Origin: G963720515 sp963720515
Lineage (GTDB): Bacteria > Actinomycetota > Thermoleophilia > Gaiellales > Gaiellaceae
Direction of reading: 5' to 3'
Assembly: GCA_963720515.1 (NCBI GenBank)
Contig: OY970397.1
Span: 2,480,001 to 2,544,000 of the forward strand
DNA length: 64,000 nt
Shown: piece by piece, positions 44,785 through 52,800 of the stretch
Numbering within the stretch: the stretch's first letter is position 1
How the letters are laid out: every line of letters begins with the position of its first letter
The notes under the pieces: generated by a model
What the model was told of the DNA's origin: nothing
What the model saw: the letters and a program-made list of their open reading frames with translations, nothing else
The model's database searches: none
Made by a program: the position numbers and the translations under genes

Positions 44785-45779
44785 AGTTCCCGCTCCGTAG
44801 CACCGTCCAGATCGGGCGCTACGTCGCCTCCCAGCACGGAGCCGAGCGCTATCCCCTCGTCGTCATGCTCGAGCCGACGCTCGGCTGCAACATCGCGTGC
44901 ATCGGCTGCGGGAAGATCCGCGAGTACGAGTCGAACAAGGCGCGTCTGACCGTTGAGGAGTGCCTCGACGTCGCCCGCCAGTGCCCGGCTCCGGTGATCT
45001 CGATCTGCGGCGGGGAGCCGCTGATCTTCAAGGGCATCGAGGACGTCGTGGCCGGCTTCCTCGAGCAGAAGCGGAACATCCAGCTCTGCACGAACGCGCT
45101 CAGGCTCGTCGAGATGCTCCCGAGATTCGAGCCCGACCAGCGGCTCACGTTCGTCGTGCACCTCGACGGCATGCAGGAGATCCACGACTACATCTGCGAC
45201 TACCCCGGGCTCTGGGACATCGCGGTGGACGCCATCAAGGAGGCGCGCGAGGCGGGCTTCCGGGTGACGACGAACACGACGATCTTCAAGGAGACCGCGG
45301 TCTCCGACGTCGTCGAGATGATGGAGTACCTGACGAACGACGTCGGGATCGACGGGATGCTGATCGCGCCCGGCTACCAGTACTCCCAGATCGACCCGGC
45401 CCTCACGATGACGCGGGCCGAGCACGAGGAGAAGTTCCGCGAGATCCGCGCGTCGGTGCGCGAGCACGGCTACCGCTGGCTCGCGAGCCCCGTCTACCAG
45501 GACTTCCTGACCGGCGAGCGGATGCTGCCGTGCGCGCCGTGGGGCTCGGTGACGCGGAACCCCTACGGCTGGAAGGGGCCCTGCTACCTCCTGACGGACG
45601 GCATCTTCCCGACCTACCAGGCGCTCATGGACGGGATGGAGTGGGAGCGCTACGGGCCCGGGAACGACCACCGCTGCGAGCACTGCGCGATCCACTCGGG
45701 CTTCGAGCCCGCCGCGACGCTCGCGACGACCGAGAGCGTCCGCGAGACGGTCCGCAGCCTGGCCTGGACACTGAACTAG
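44781..45779 (+). CDS. hpnH: HpnH, radical SAM adenosylhopane synthase
   Basis: This 332-residue radical SAM enzyme has the cluster motif CNIACIGC and the GGEPL SAM-binding motif. The near-invariant HLDGMQEIHDYICDY and MLIAPGYQY are hallmarks of HpnH. It attaches 5'-deoxyadenosine to hopene, giving adenosylhopane. The ATG overlaps the hpnA stop, and hpnG follows directly. Confidence 0.95.
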   Translation: MKFPLRSTVQIGRYVASQHGAERYPLVVMLEPTLGCNIACIGCGKIREYESNKARLTVEECLDVARQCPAPVISICGGEPLIFKGIEDVVAGFLEQKRNIQLCTNALRLVEMLPRFEPDQRLTFVVHLDGMQEIHDYICDYPGLWDIAVDAIKEAREAGFRVTTNTTIFKETAVSDVVEMMEYLTNDVGIDGMLIAPGYQYSQIDPALTMTRAEHEEKFREIRASVREHGYRWLASPVYQDFLTGERMLPCAPWGSVTRNPYGWKGPCYLLTDGIFPTYQALMDGMEWERYGPGNDHRCEHCAIHSGFEPAATLATTESVRETVRSLAWTLN

Positions 45780-46387
45780 ATCTCCTCCTCGTCTGCGCCC
45801 TCGCCGCCGAGGAGCGCGTCGCTCGGCGCGCCGGTGCGCCCATCGTGCGGGCAGGGCTGGGCGCCTCCCGGGGGATCCCGGAGGGACGGCTCGTCTCCTT
45901 CGGTCTCGCGGGCGCGCTCACGGACGCCCTTGCCGCGGGCGAGCTCGTGACGGCGACGCGGGTGGTCGCGCAGGACGGGTCCACCCTCTGGGAGGGTCCG
46001 CCGTTGTCCGTCGCCGGCGCGCGCCCGGTCGTCGTCTGCGCGGCCGGCGGCGTGGTGGACGACCGGGCCGAGCGAGCGGCGCTCGCCGAGGCGTCGGGCG
46101 CCGACGTGCTCGACATGGAGAGCGGCCCGCTGGCGACCTCAGGGCGGCTCGCGGGCGTCCTCCGTGCGGTGTCGGACACGCCGGCGCGGCGCGTCGGCCG
46201 GCTCGGCGGCGCGGCGAACGCCGACGGCTCGGTGCATTGGACGACGGTCGGCGCGGCGTTCGCTCTCGAGCCGCGGCGGGCGACGGCGGCCGCCCGCGAC
46301 GCCCGCCGGGCGCTCAGAGCGCTCGAGCGCGCCGCCCGTGAGCTCTCCGCGCCGGCGGACGCCCTCGCTCGCGACCGCACCCGCTGA
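45764..46387 (+). CDS. hpnG: HpnG-like adenosylhopane nucleoside phosphorylase, start codon unclear
   Basis: This protein of about 200 residues of the nucleoside phosphorylase/MTAN type has the N-terminal LLLVCALAAEERVARRAG, VSFGLAGALTD, and the substrate-binding DVLDMESGPLA. HpnG removes adenine from adenosylhopane, the step after HpnH. Homology begins directly after the hpnH stop, but no ATG, GTG or TTG exists there in frame. CTG at 45764 would fit, and the first GTG, at 45845, is too late, removing the conserved N-terminus. A missing base after TAG (expected TAGTG-type overlap) is a likely cause. The stop is a TGA at 46385-46387. Confidence 0.82.
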   Translation: MDTELDLLLVCALAAEERVARRAGAPIVRAGLGASRGIPEGRLVSFGLAGALTDALAAGELVTATRVVAQDGSTLWEGPPLSVAGARPVVVCAAGGVVDDRAERAALAEASGADVLDMESGPLATSGRLAGVLRAVSDTPARRVGRLGGAANADGSVHWTTVGAAFALEPRRATAAARDARRALRALERAARELSAPADALARDRTR

Positions 46388-46520
46388 CCCGGCGCTCCAC
46401 GGCCGCGCGGCACGCGCCCAAAGAAGCCGAACCAACCGCCGGAACCAACCCACCAGACCCATCGCACCGAAGCTAGCCAGCCCTGAAGCGCGGGTCGAGA
46501 TGTCCTTCGTGCCGACTTCG

Positions 46521-47411
46521 TCACGAATCCGTGCCGAGAGCGACACCGTCGCGTGCGGCCGCCACGTACCCGGGCAGTCGCGAGGGGACGTAGCCACCCT
46601 CGAGCACGAGCGCGATCCGTCCGCAGAGTTCCGCCGCTCGCGAGCCGAGCGCCCGGAACCCCGCCTCCGTGACGAGCATCGCGCCGAGCGGATCGCCTGC
46701 GGCCGAGTCGAACCCCGCCGAGACCAGCAGCAGGTCGGGATCGAACGCCGCAATCGCGGGCTCGACGAGACGGTCGAACGCCTCCAGGTACTCGTCATCT
46801 CCGGACCCCGCCGGGAGCGGCACGTTCAGGGTCGTCGGCCCGCCCTCGCCGGCCGCGCCGGTGCCCGGGTACCACGGCCACTGGTGGAGCGAGACGAAGA
46901 GCACGGTCGCGTCGTCCTCGAAGATCGCCTGCGTCCCGTTGCCGTGATGCACGTCCCAGTCGAGGATCGCGACCCGCCCCGCGCCGAGCTCCCGCTGGGC
47001 GTGCCGGGCCGCCACGGCGACGTTGTTGAAGAGGCAGAACCCCATGGCCCGGTCGACGAGCGCGTGGTGCCCCGGAGGCCGCACGAGCGCGAATCCCCCA
47101 AGCTCCGCGGCTCGCATCGCCGCCCCCGCGGCGAGCAGCGCGGCGTCCCACGTCGTGGGCCCGACCACCGTGTCCGGATCCGCCATGACGACTTCCCCGG
47201 CCTCGCTCAGCGCACGCACGCGTGCGACGTACGCGGGGTCGTGGCAGACCTCGATCTGCGCCACCGTCGCGGGCGCCGCGACGACGAGCTCCGGGAACGC
47301 CGCATACAGCGCGACGAGCCGCTCCTCCGACTCGGGGTGAGACCCGGTCGGATGCAGCCGCGCGAGGTCGGGATGACCGACCGTCGGAACCGCTTCGGAG
47401 CGCGCGTTCAC
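46521..47411 (-). CDS. Histone-deacetylase/acetylpolyamine-amidohydrolase family protein
   Basis: This 296-residue zinc amidohydrolase has the catalytic histidine pair in LVRPPGHHA, zinc ligands in LDWDVHHGNGTQ and SAGFDSAAGDP, and the transition-state Tyr in LEGGYVPSRLPG. Bacterial members remove acetyl groups from polyamines or other small amides, or from acetyl-CoA synthetase in the AcuC group. Both acs and a polyamine-like operon are present in this window, so either role is possible. The GTG at 47411 has AGGAAGG upstream. It is divergent from the giant LVIVD gene. Confidence 0.9.
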   Translation of the reverse strand: MNARSEAVPTVGHPDLARLHPTGSHPESEERLVALYAAFPELVVAAPATVAQIEVCHDPAYVARVRALSEAGEVVMADPDTVVGPTTWDAALLAAGAAMRAAELGGFALVRPPGHHALVDRAMGFCLFNNVAVAARHAQRELGAGRVAILDWDVHHGNGTQAIFEDDATVLFVSLHQWPWYPGTGAAGEGGPTTLNVPLPAGSGDDEYLEAFDRLVEPAIAAFDPDLLLVSAGFDSAAGDPLGAMLVTEAGFRALGSRAAELCGRIALVLEGGYVPSRLPGYVAAARDGVALGTDS

Positions 47412-47437
47412 GGGAGAAACACCTTCCTTACTCCATC

Positions 47438-47466
47438 TAGACGGAGAGGTTCGAGTGGTTTACCAT
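47438..47466 (+). promoter_or_regulatory. Promoter of fourth LVIVD gene
   Basis: TAGACG (47438-47443), 17 bases, TACCAT (47461-47466), followed 25 bases later by GGAGGT (47492-47497) and after ten bases by the ATG at 47508. Hexamers and all three distances equal those before paralog 2, more than 44 kb away. Confidence 0.7.
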
Positions 47467-47507
47467 CGGGCCCCCTTCTTTTTTCGACACCGGAGGTGAC
47501 AACGCCC

Positions 47508-50500
47508 ATGCGAAGGCTTCTTCGTCTGGCGCTTCCGCTCGGCCTACTGGCGGCACTCGTGGCGCCGACGAGCGCAGGTGCCCAGACCGCAACCGACTCA
47601 GGCGGAACTGGGGGCCTGACCCTGCTCGCCAGCAGTCCGACCGGGCTCACAACCACATCGTTCACGGGTGATCTCAACTCGAGCACGACCGTGAACAACC
47701 TGAGCGTCGACGCACGCTCCGTCAAGGTCGGCAGCGTGATCTCGGGAACCGGCATCGCGCCTGGTACCACGGTCACGAGCGTCGGCCTCCTCGCGGGGGT
47801 GTCGGTCGACCCGCTGGGCGCCAGCAACACGCTCGCATGGGCAGCAAGGCTTCCCGGTGCTGCCGGCAACGGCATCACCGTCGCCTACAACGATCCGGGC
47901 GGCGGCGCAGCCACCCTCGGAGCGAGCGTCGCCGGCCAGGCGGTCACCATCAACCTGGGCCGCGGCGAAGTGGGCGCGACCGGAATCGGGATCATCGCCC
48001 AGACCTCCTCGAACGCCATCGGGGCCGTGACCCCGACCAACCTGACGATCGCGGCGTCTCCGAATGGGGCCACCGAGTCGGGCAACGTCGTCTCCATCAC
48101 GACGACGACGGCACACGGCCTCGCGGTGGGCGACAGCGTCAACATCACCGGCGTCGGAGTGGCGCAGTACAACGGCAACTTCACCGTCTCGACGGTCGTG
48201 AACACGACGAGGTTCACCGTGTTGAACACCAACACCGCACTCGCGGCCTCGGGCGCCGGCAACGTCGCTGAGCTCCCGTCGGGTGTCTCGTCGGCGGGCA
48301 CGACGGCGACTCTCAATACCACGTCTCCGCACGGGCTTTCCGTCGGCCAGACGGTGACGGTGTCGGGCGTTGGACAGGCCGACTACAACGGCACCTTCCT
48401 CGTTACGGCCATCCCGACTCTGAGCTCGTTCACGTACACGTTCGCCCCCGTGGCGATCGCCGCGTCGGCGGGCAGCGCGACCGAGTCCGGCAACACCGTG
48501 ACGATCACTACCGCCGTGCCGCACAACCTGCTCGTCGGGCAGACGGTGGCAATCGCGGGCGTGCCGGTCGCCGGCTACAACGGCACGTTCACGGTCGCGA
48601 GCGTGACCCCCACGACGTTCACCGTGACCAACCCGACTTCGGGTCTTCCCAACTCAGGCGGCGGAACGGCGACTCGCTCCGGTGTCCCTGTGTCGGGTGG
48701 CGGGACCGTCAACGCGAAGGGCGCGACCGAGTCCGGTAACACGGTCACCATCGGCACGACCGCCGCGCACGGCCTCCAGGTCGGCCAGACGGTCACGATC
48801 GCCGGCGTCGGAGCGGGCGGCTACAACGGCGACTTCGCCGTCGCGAGCATCCCGACCACCTCCACGTTCACGGTCACCAATCCGACGGCAGGCCTCCCCG
48901 ACTCGGGCGGTGGCAGCTCCACCGGCCACAGCATCGTCGGGAACGGCTCGGCCACCATCACTCCGGCCGGCACCAACGTCGCCTCGATCATCGGGGCGAG
49001 CGAGGCCGGAACGACCGTGACCATCACGACGGCTGCGAACCACAATGCCGTTGTCGGCCAGAAGGTCGTCGTCGCAGGCGTGGGCGTAGCCGGCTACAAC
49101 GGCACCTTCACGGTCGCATCCGTTCCGACGGGCACCACGTTCACCTACACGACGGTGGCTGGTCTCGCCTTCTCGACCGGTGGAACCGCGACGTTCTTCG
49201 GTGCGAGCGAGGTCGGGAACACGGTGACCTTCGTGACGACCGCCAACCACACCCTCGGGGTCGGCCAGCCGATCACGATCGCGGGCGTCGCTGATCCGCT
49301 TTACAACGGCGACTTCACGATCGCCACCGTGCCGACCAACACGTCGTTCACGGTCACCAACCCGGTCGCAGGCCTGGCACCTTCGGGCGGCGGGACGGTT
49401 GGATTCGCCGGATTGAACGAGGTCGGGACGACGGCGTGGGTCAACACCCGGGCCGCGCACGGCCTCCAGGTCGGCCAGGTCGTCACGCTCTCGGGCGCGG
49501 GGACATACAACGGCGCCTTCACGGTCGCGAGCGTTCCGTCCAACACCTCGTTCACGTTCACGGCGGGCGCAGGGCTCACGCCCTCCGGCGGCGGCTCGAC
49601 GTTCACGGTCACCACGACGGCACAGAACGTGATCGACGCCGTTCTTCTCGGCGCCGGCCAGTTCGCGGCCGTCAACGACCTCGTGAGCGCCGTCCCCTCG
49701 GGCGCCGTCACCGGTCGCCTTTCCCCGAACGCCTCGAATCCGCCGGCAGTTCCGGTCCCCGGAACGTTCACGGGCGGCGTCGACCAGGCGCTCGGCCTGA
49801 GCCAGGCAGCGACCGCGACGTCCACGGGCGTCGCCCTCGAGGCCAAGTTCAGCAGGCGGAACACGGACCTCGCGTTCTGGGGCAACACGATCGTCCAGGG
49901 CGACGAGCGGGGTATCCGGACCTTCAGCGCTTCGGCGTTCTCCGGACCCGGCCCCGTTACGCCGCTCGCCGACTTCGCCTGTAACGGCGGCTACGGCGAC
50001 GTGTCGGTCTACAAGAACCTCGTGTTCCGCTCGATCGACCGGCCGCAGACGACCGCTACCTGTGCCGGCTCGATGGACACATTCCAGGGCACGGCCGGCG
50101 GCAACCACTCGATCAACGTCCCGGTCACGACCGTGGCTCCGGGGTTCGAGGGAATCCGCATCATCGACATCACGAACCCGGCGAGCCCGACGTTCGTCAA
50201 GGGCGTCGCGACCGACTGCGGCTCCTTCACGAACACGCTCGTGCCGGATCTCGCGCACAACCGCGTGCTGCTCTACGTCTCGTCGTTCCCGAACGTCGGG
50301 CTCGACACGACGGCCACGACGGCGTCGTCGTTCGGCAACACGTGTAAGCGCAATGGCGCGACCGACCGGCTCGGCCACAGCAAGATCACCATCGTGGAAG
50401 TGCCCCTCGGCAATCCCGCCAGCGCGCACGTCCTGAAGACCGTCCAGCTCGCGATGAGCGAGGTGGATCCGTTCTTCCGCGATGTCCAGAAGATCCCCGG

Positions 50501-51782
50501 GTACACCGGCGACTTCTCGAACGTTCCGGGCTACCGGGGCTGCCACGACATCACGGTGTTCCTGCCGAAGAAGGAAGCCGCCGCGGCTTGTATCAGCGAC
50601 GCCTTCCTCCTCAACATCACCGACCCGGCCTCGCCGACGGTGAAGTCCCACTTCACGAACCCGTACATCGATCTCTGCGCCCGCGGCATCCTGCGGACGA
50701 CGACTGGCACGGCCGTTCCGCCGAACTGCATGTGGAACGCCGCCCAGTTCACGAACGATGGCAAGTACGTGATGTTCTCCGACCTCGCGTCCGGCCGGGC
50801 GAACTGCAGTGGCAACACTGCGGCTCCGCTCCAGAACGCCGGTGCGGGCTCGTGTAACACGGACGGCAACACGCAGGTCGGCGCCGATCGCTACTACGAC
50901 GGCACGGCGACCACGAACGAGTGCGAGCTGTCCGCGATCGGTACCACGGGCCTGGTTCGCTCGCCTTGGTACCGCGGTGCGATCTGGGTGTACAACGTGA
51001 AGGATCCGTCCTTCCCGATCACGTCCTTCAAGGAGCCGCGCTGGGAGCGCTACTCCAACCAGGGCTGCTCGTCGCACCTCATGAACATCGTCCCGGTCGC
51101 CGGCAAGTACCTCACCCCGGCGTCCTGGCAGCTCGCAGGCACGAGCGTCGTCAACTGGACGAATCTTCTGAACCCGACCGAGGAGGGCTGGTTCGACGTC
51201 AACACGACGGCGTCCGAGTCCACCGCGAACGCCACCCCGCTCAACCGCCCGGCCGGCAACGACGCGGCGCGGGCGAATGCCTGGGCGGCGTACTGGTACA
51301 ACGGCAAGGTCTACGTCAGCTACGACAGCCCGCAGTACGGCGACTGGGCTCCGCTCGGTAGCCGTGGGCTCGAGGCGTTCTCGCTCGGCGGGACGGCTGC
51401 GGCTCACGCCCTCACGCTCGGGCACATGAACCCGCAGACGCAGGAAGAGCTGATGAAGTGCACGGTCAAGGTGGCCGGCAAGTTCCGCGTCGGCAAGTCG
51501 GCCAAGCACAAGGTCACGCTCAAGACCCTCGGACAGGCGCTGGTCGGCATCAAGGTCCAGCTCAAGACCTACGGCATCACCAAGTCGGGCACGACCGGCC
51601 CCAAGGGTGGGGTCACCTTCAAGGTGAAGCCGAAGAAGGCCAGGAAGGTGACCGTTTCGGTCGCCGACCGGGTCAACCTGCTCGGCTGCAAGGTCACCAA
51701 GAGCGTCGCGAAGAAGAAGAAGGCCAAGGCGGCCCACCGGGTCTCCTACCGGCCGACGGCTCTCTCGAGCCGCGTCGTCTAA
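47508..51782 (+). CDS. Giant secreted LVIVD-type protein with seven N-terminal repeats, paralog 4
   Basis: This 1424-residue protein starts with a signal peptide (MRRLLRLALPLGLLAALVAP, cleavage near residue 25) and has a threonine- and glycine-rich N-terminal half. About residues 187-700 carry seven repeats of roughly 65-90 residues built on the pattern GATESGNTVTI...HGLxVGQTVTI, AGVGVAGYNGTFTVAS, FTVTNP...SGGGT. Then come the LVIVD blades (IIDITNPASPTFVKG, FLLNITDPASPTVKS, CHDITVF), a lysine-rich C-terminal domain related to that of paralogs 1-3, and a basic tail. The start is fixed by GGAGGT; a longer open frame upstream is antisense to the neighbouring amidohydrolase gene and is not coding. 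The repeats resemble those of phage-tail and adhesin-like proteins, so surface display or matrix binding is plausible. Two hairpin terminators follow. Confidence 0.85.
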   Translation: MRRLLRLALPLGLLAALVAPTSAGAQTATDSGGTGGLTLLASSPTGLTTTSFTGDLNSSTTVNNLSVDARSVKVGSVISGTGIAPGTTVTSVGLLAGVSVDPLGASNTLAWAARLPGAAGNGITVAYNDPGGGAATLGASVAGQAVTINLGRGEVGATGIGIIAQTSSNAIGAVTPTNLTIAASPNGATESGNVVSITTTTAHGLAVGDSVNITGVGVAQYNGNFTVSTVVNTTRFTVLNTNTALAASGAGNVAELPSGVSSAGTTATLNTTSPHGLSVGQTVTVSGVGQADYNGTFLVTAIPTLSSFTYTFAPVAIAASAGSATESGNTVTITTAVPHNLLVGQTVAIAGVPVAGYNGTFTVASVTPTTFTVTNPTSGLPNSGGGTATRSGVPVSGGGTVNAKGATESGNTVTIGTTAAHGLQVGQTVTIAGVGAGGYNGDFAVASIPTTSTFTVTNPTAGLPDSGGGSSTGHSIVGNGSATITPAGTNVASIIGASEAGTTVTITTAANHNAVVGQKVVVAGVGVAGYNGTFTVASVPTGTTFTYTTVAGLAFSTGGTATFFGASEVGNTVTFVTTANHTLGVGQPITIAGVADPLYNGDFTIATVPTNTSFTVTNPVAGLAPSGGGTVGFAGLNEVGTTAWVNTRAAHGLQVGQVVTLSGAGTYNGAFTVASVPSNTSFTFTAGAGLTPSGGGSTFTVTTTAQNVIDAVLLGAGQFAAVNDLVSAVPSGAVTGRLSPNASNPPAVPVPGTFTGGVDQALGLSQAATATSTGVALEAKFSRRNTDLAFWGNTIVQGDERGIRTFSASAFSGPGPVTPLADFACNGGYGDVSVYKNLVFRSIDRPQTTATCAGSMDTFQGTAGGNHSINVPVTTVAPGFEGIRIIDITNPASPTFVKGVATDCGSFTNTLVPDLAHNRVLLYVSSFPNVGLDTTATTASSFGNTCKRNGATDRLGHSKITIVEVPLGNPASAHVLKTVQLAMSEVDPFFRDVQKIPGYTGDFSNVPGYRGCHDITVFLPKKEAAAACISDAFLLNITDPASPTVKSHFTNPYIDLCARGILRTTTGTAVPPNCMWNAAQFTNDGKYVMFSDLASGRANCSGNTAAPLQNAGAGSCNTDGNTQVGADRYYDGTATTNECELSAIGTTGLVRSPWYRGAIWVYNVKDPSFPITSFKEPRWERYSNQGCSSHLMNIVPVAGKYLTPASWQLAGTSVVNWTNLLNPTEEGWFDVNTTASESTANATPLNRPAGNDAARANAWAAYWYNGKVYVSYDSPQYGDWAPLGSRGLEAFSLGGTAAAHALTLGHMNPQTQEELMKCTVKVAGKFRVGKSAKHKVTLKTLGQALVGIKVQLKTYGITKSGTTGPKGGVTFKVKPKKARKVTVSVADRVNLLGCKVTKSVAKKKKAKAAHRVSYRPTALSSRVV
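48066..49607 (+). repeat. Seven tandem protein repeats in the LVIVD paralog 4 gene
   Basis: Units start near 48066, 48291, 48477, 48720, 48993, 49200 and 49413. Each encodes a beta-rich module with GxxExGxxV, HGLxVGQ, YNGxFTVAS and FTVTNP motifs. The DNA is diverged enough that the copies are old, but HGLQVGQ-encoding stretches stay closely alike. The module is likely to be an immunoglobulin-like or lectin-like extracellular fold. Confidence 0.8.
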
Positions 51783-51796
51783 CGGATCGAAAAACT

Positions 51797-51833
51797 GGAT
51801 CTCGGCGCCCCGGCCACCGGGGCGCCGAGATCC
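51797..51833 (+). terminator. Intrinsic terminator after LVIVD paralog 4
   Basis: A perfect 17-bp stem (51797-51813 with 51817-51833) around a three-base loop follows the stop codon by 14 bases. Confidence 0.8.
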
Positions 51834-51845
51834 GAAGAAGGGGTG

Positions 51846-51871
51846 ATGAGGGCGCCGGGAGGCGCCCTCAT
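51846..51871. terminator. Second hairpin, facing the convergent exonuclease gene
   Basis: ATGAGGGCGCC (51846-51856) pairs with 51861-51871 around GGGA. It lies seven bases from the end of the minus-strand exonuclease gene and can end either transcript. Confidence 0.65.
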
Positions 51872-51878
51872 CTCGTTC

Positions 51879-52715
51879 CTAGAGGTGCTCGCGCAGACGG
51901 CGCGCGACCGTGTTTACGCCCCAGCGCTCGGCGAGGGCGGCCGCGGCCGCGAAGTCAGGCTCGGCGTCGGGGAGCGGCGGCACGGGGGCCTGGTACTGGA
52001 GCCGCGTGATGCGCAGGTACGTGCGGAGCTGGTCGGCCTGCGCGTCGAAGACGCCGTCCTCGATCGCCGCGTCGAGCGTGCCGTGCGCGTTCAGGATCGC
52101 TGCCGCCCGCACGGCGCCGATGCCCTTCGCGCCCGGGATCTTGTCCGCCGTGTCGCCGCGCAGCGCGATGAAGTCCGGCACCTGCTCCGGATCGACGCCG
52201 TAGCGCTCGCGCACCTCGGCGGGGCCCACGCGGTCGAGCTCGCTCACGCCGCGCTTCGGCATGAGAAGCGTCGTGCGGTCGGTCGCGAGCTGGAAGAGGT
52301 CGCGGTCGCTCGTCACCACGAACGTGTGCCCGTGCCGCTCCTCCTCCTGGAGCGCGGCCGCCGCGACGAAGTCGTCCGCCTCGTAGCCGGCCTCCTTCCC
52401 GAAGGCGAAGCCGAACGTCTCGACCCATTCCGGGAGCCGGTCGAGCTGGTCGGTCAGCTCGCGCGGAAACTCGCGGCCGCTCTGGTACGCCGGGAGCAGC
52501 TCGTGGCGGTAGGTGGGCGAGGTGAGCGTGTCGAAGCCGACGAAGAGCGTCCGCGGCTGCTCGCGCTCCCAGAGCATGAGCAGCATCGAGCCGAACCCCT
52601 GAAGCATGTTCGCGGGCCCTCCGTCGCTTCCCTTAATCGACGCGGGGACCCCGTGGAACGCACGGTGGGCGAGGGAGTCGCCGTCGATCGCGAGTAGAGG
52701 ACGATCGGCGTTCAC
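51879..52715 (-). CDS. 5'-3' exonuclease (PolA N-terminal-like flap nuclease)
   Basis: This 278-residue PIN/H3TH nuclease has LLAIDGDSLAHRAFHG, the metal-binding acids in AGYEADDFVAAAAL and VVTSDRDLFQL, and a helix-hairpin-helix clamp (LRGDTADKIPGAKGIGAVRAA). It is the free-standing form of the DNA polymerase I exonuclease domain and would trim RNA primers or flaps. The GTG at 52715 gives the usual family start; a GTG at 52772 with GGGGG upstream would add 19 residues. It is divergent from topoisomerase III. Confidence 0.9.
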   Translation of the reverse strand: MNADRPLLAIDGDSLAHRAFHGVPASIKGSDGGPANMLQGFGSMLLMLWEREQPRTLFVGFDTLTSPTYRHELLPAYQSGREFPRELTDQLDRLPEWVETFGFAFGKEAGYEADDFVAAAALQEEERHGHTFVVTSDRDLFQLATDRTTLLMPKRGVSELDRVGPAEVRERYGVDPEQVPDFIALRGDTADKIPGAKGIGAVRAAAILNAHGTLDAAIEDGVFDAQADQLRTYLRITRLQYQAPVPPLPDAEPDFAAAAALAERWGVNTVARRLREHL

Positions 52716-52800
52716 GCTGAAAGTGGGGAGCCGACCGGTGGGTGAGTGACGCCCATCCCGGCCAGTATCCACCCTTTCCCCCTTCGCTAAGGTGATTCAC

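Noticed and set aside
46164..47507. 448-codon upstream extension of the LVIVD paralog 4 frame
   Set aside because: It runs antisense through the conserved histone-deacetylase-family gene, while GGAGGT and a signal peptide mark the real start at 47508.
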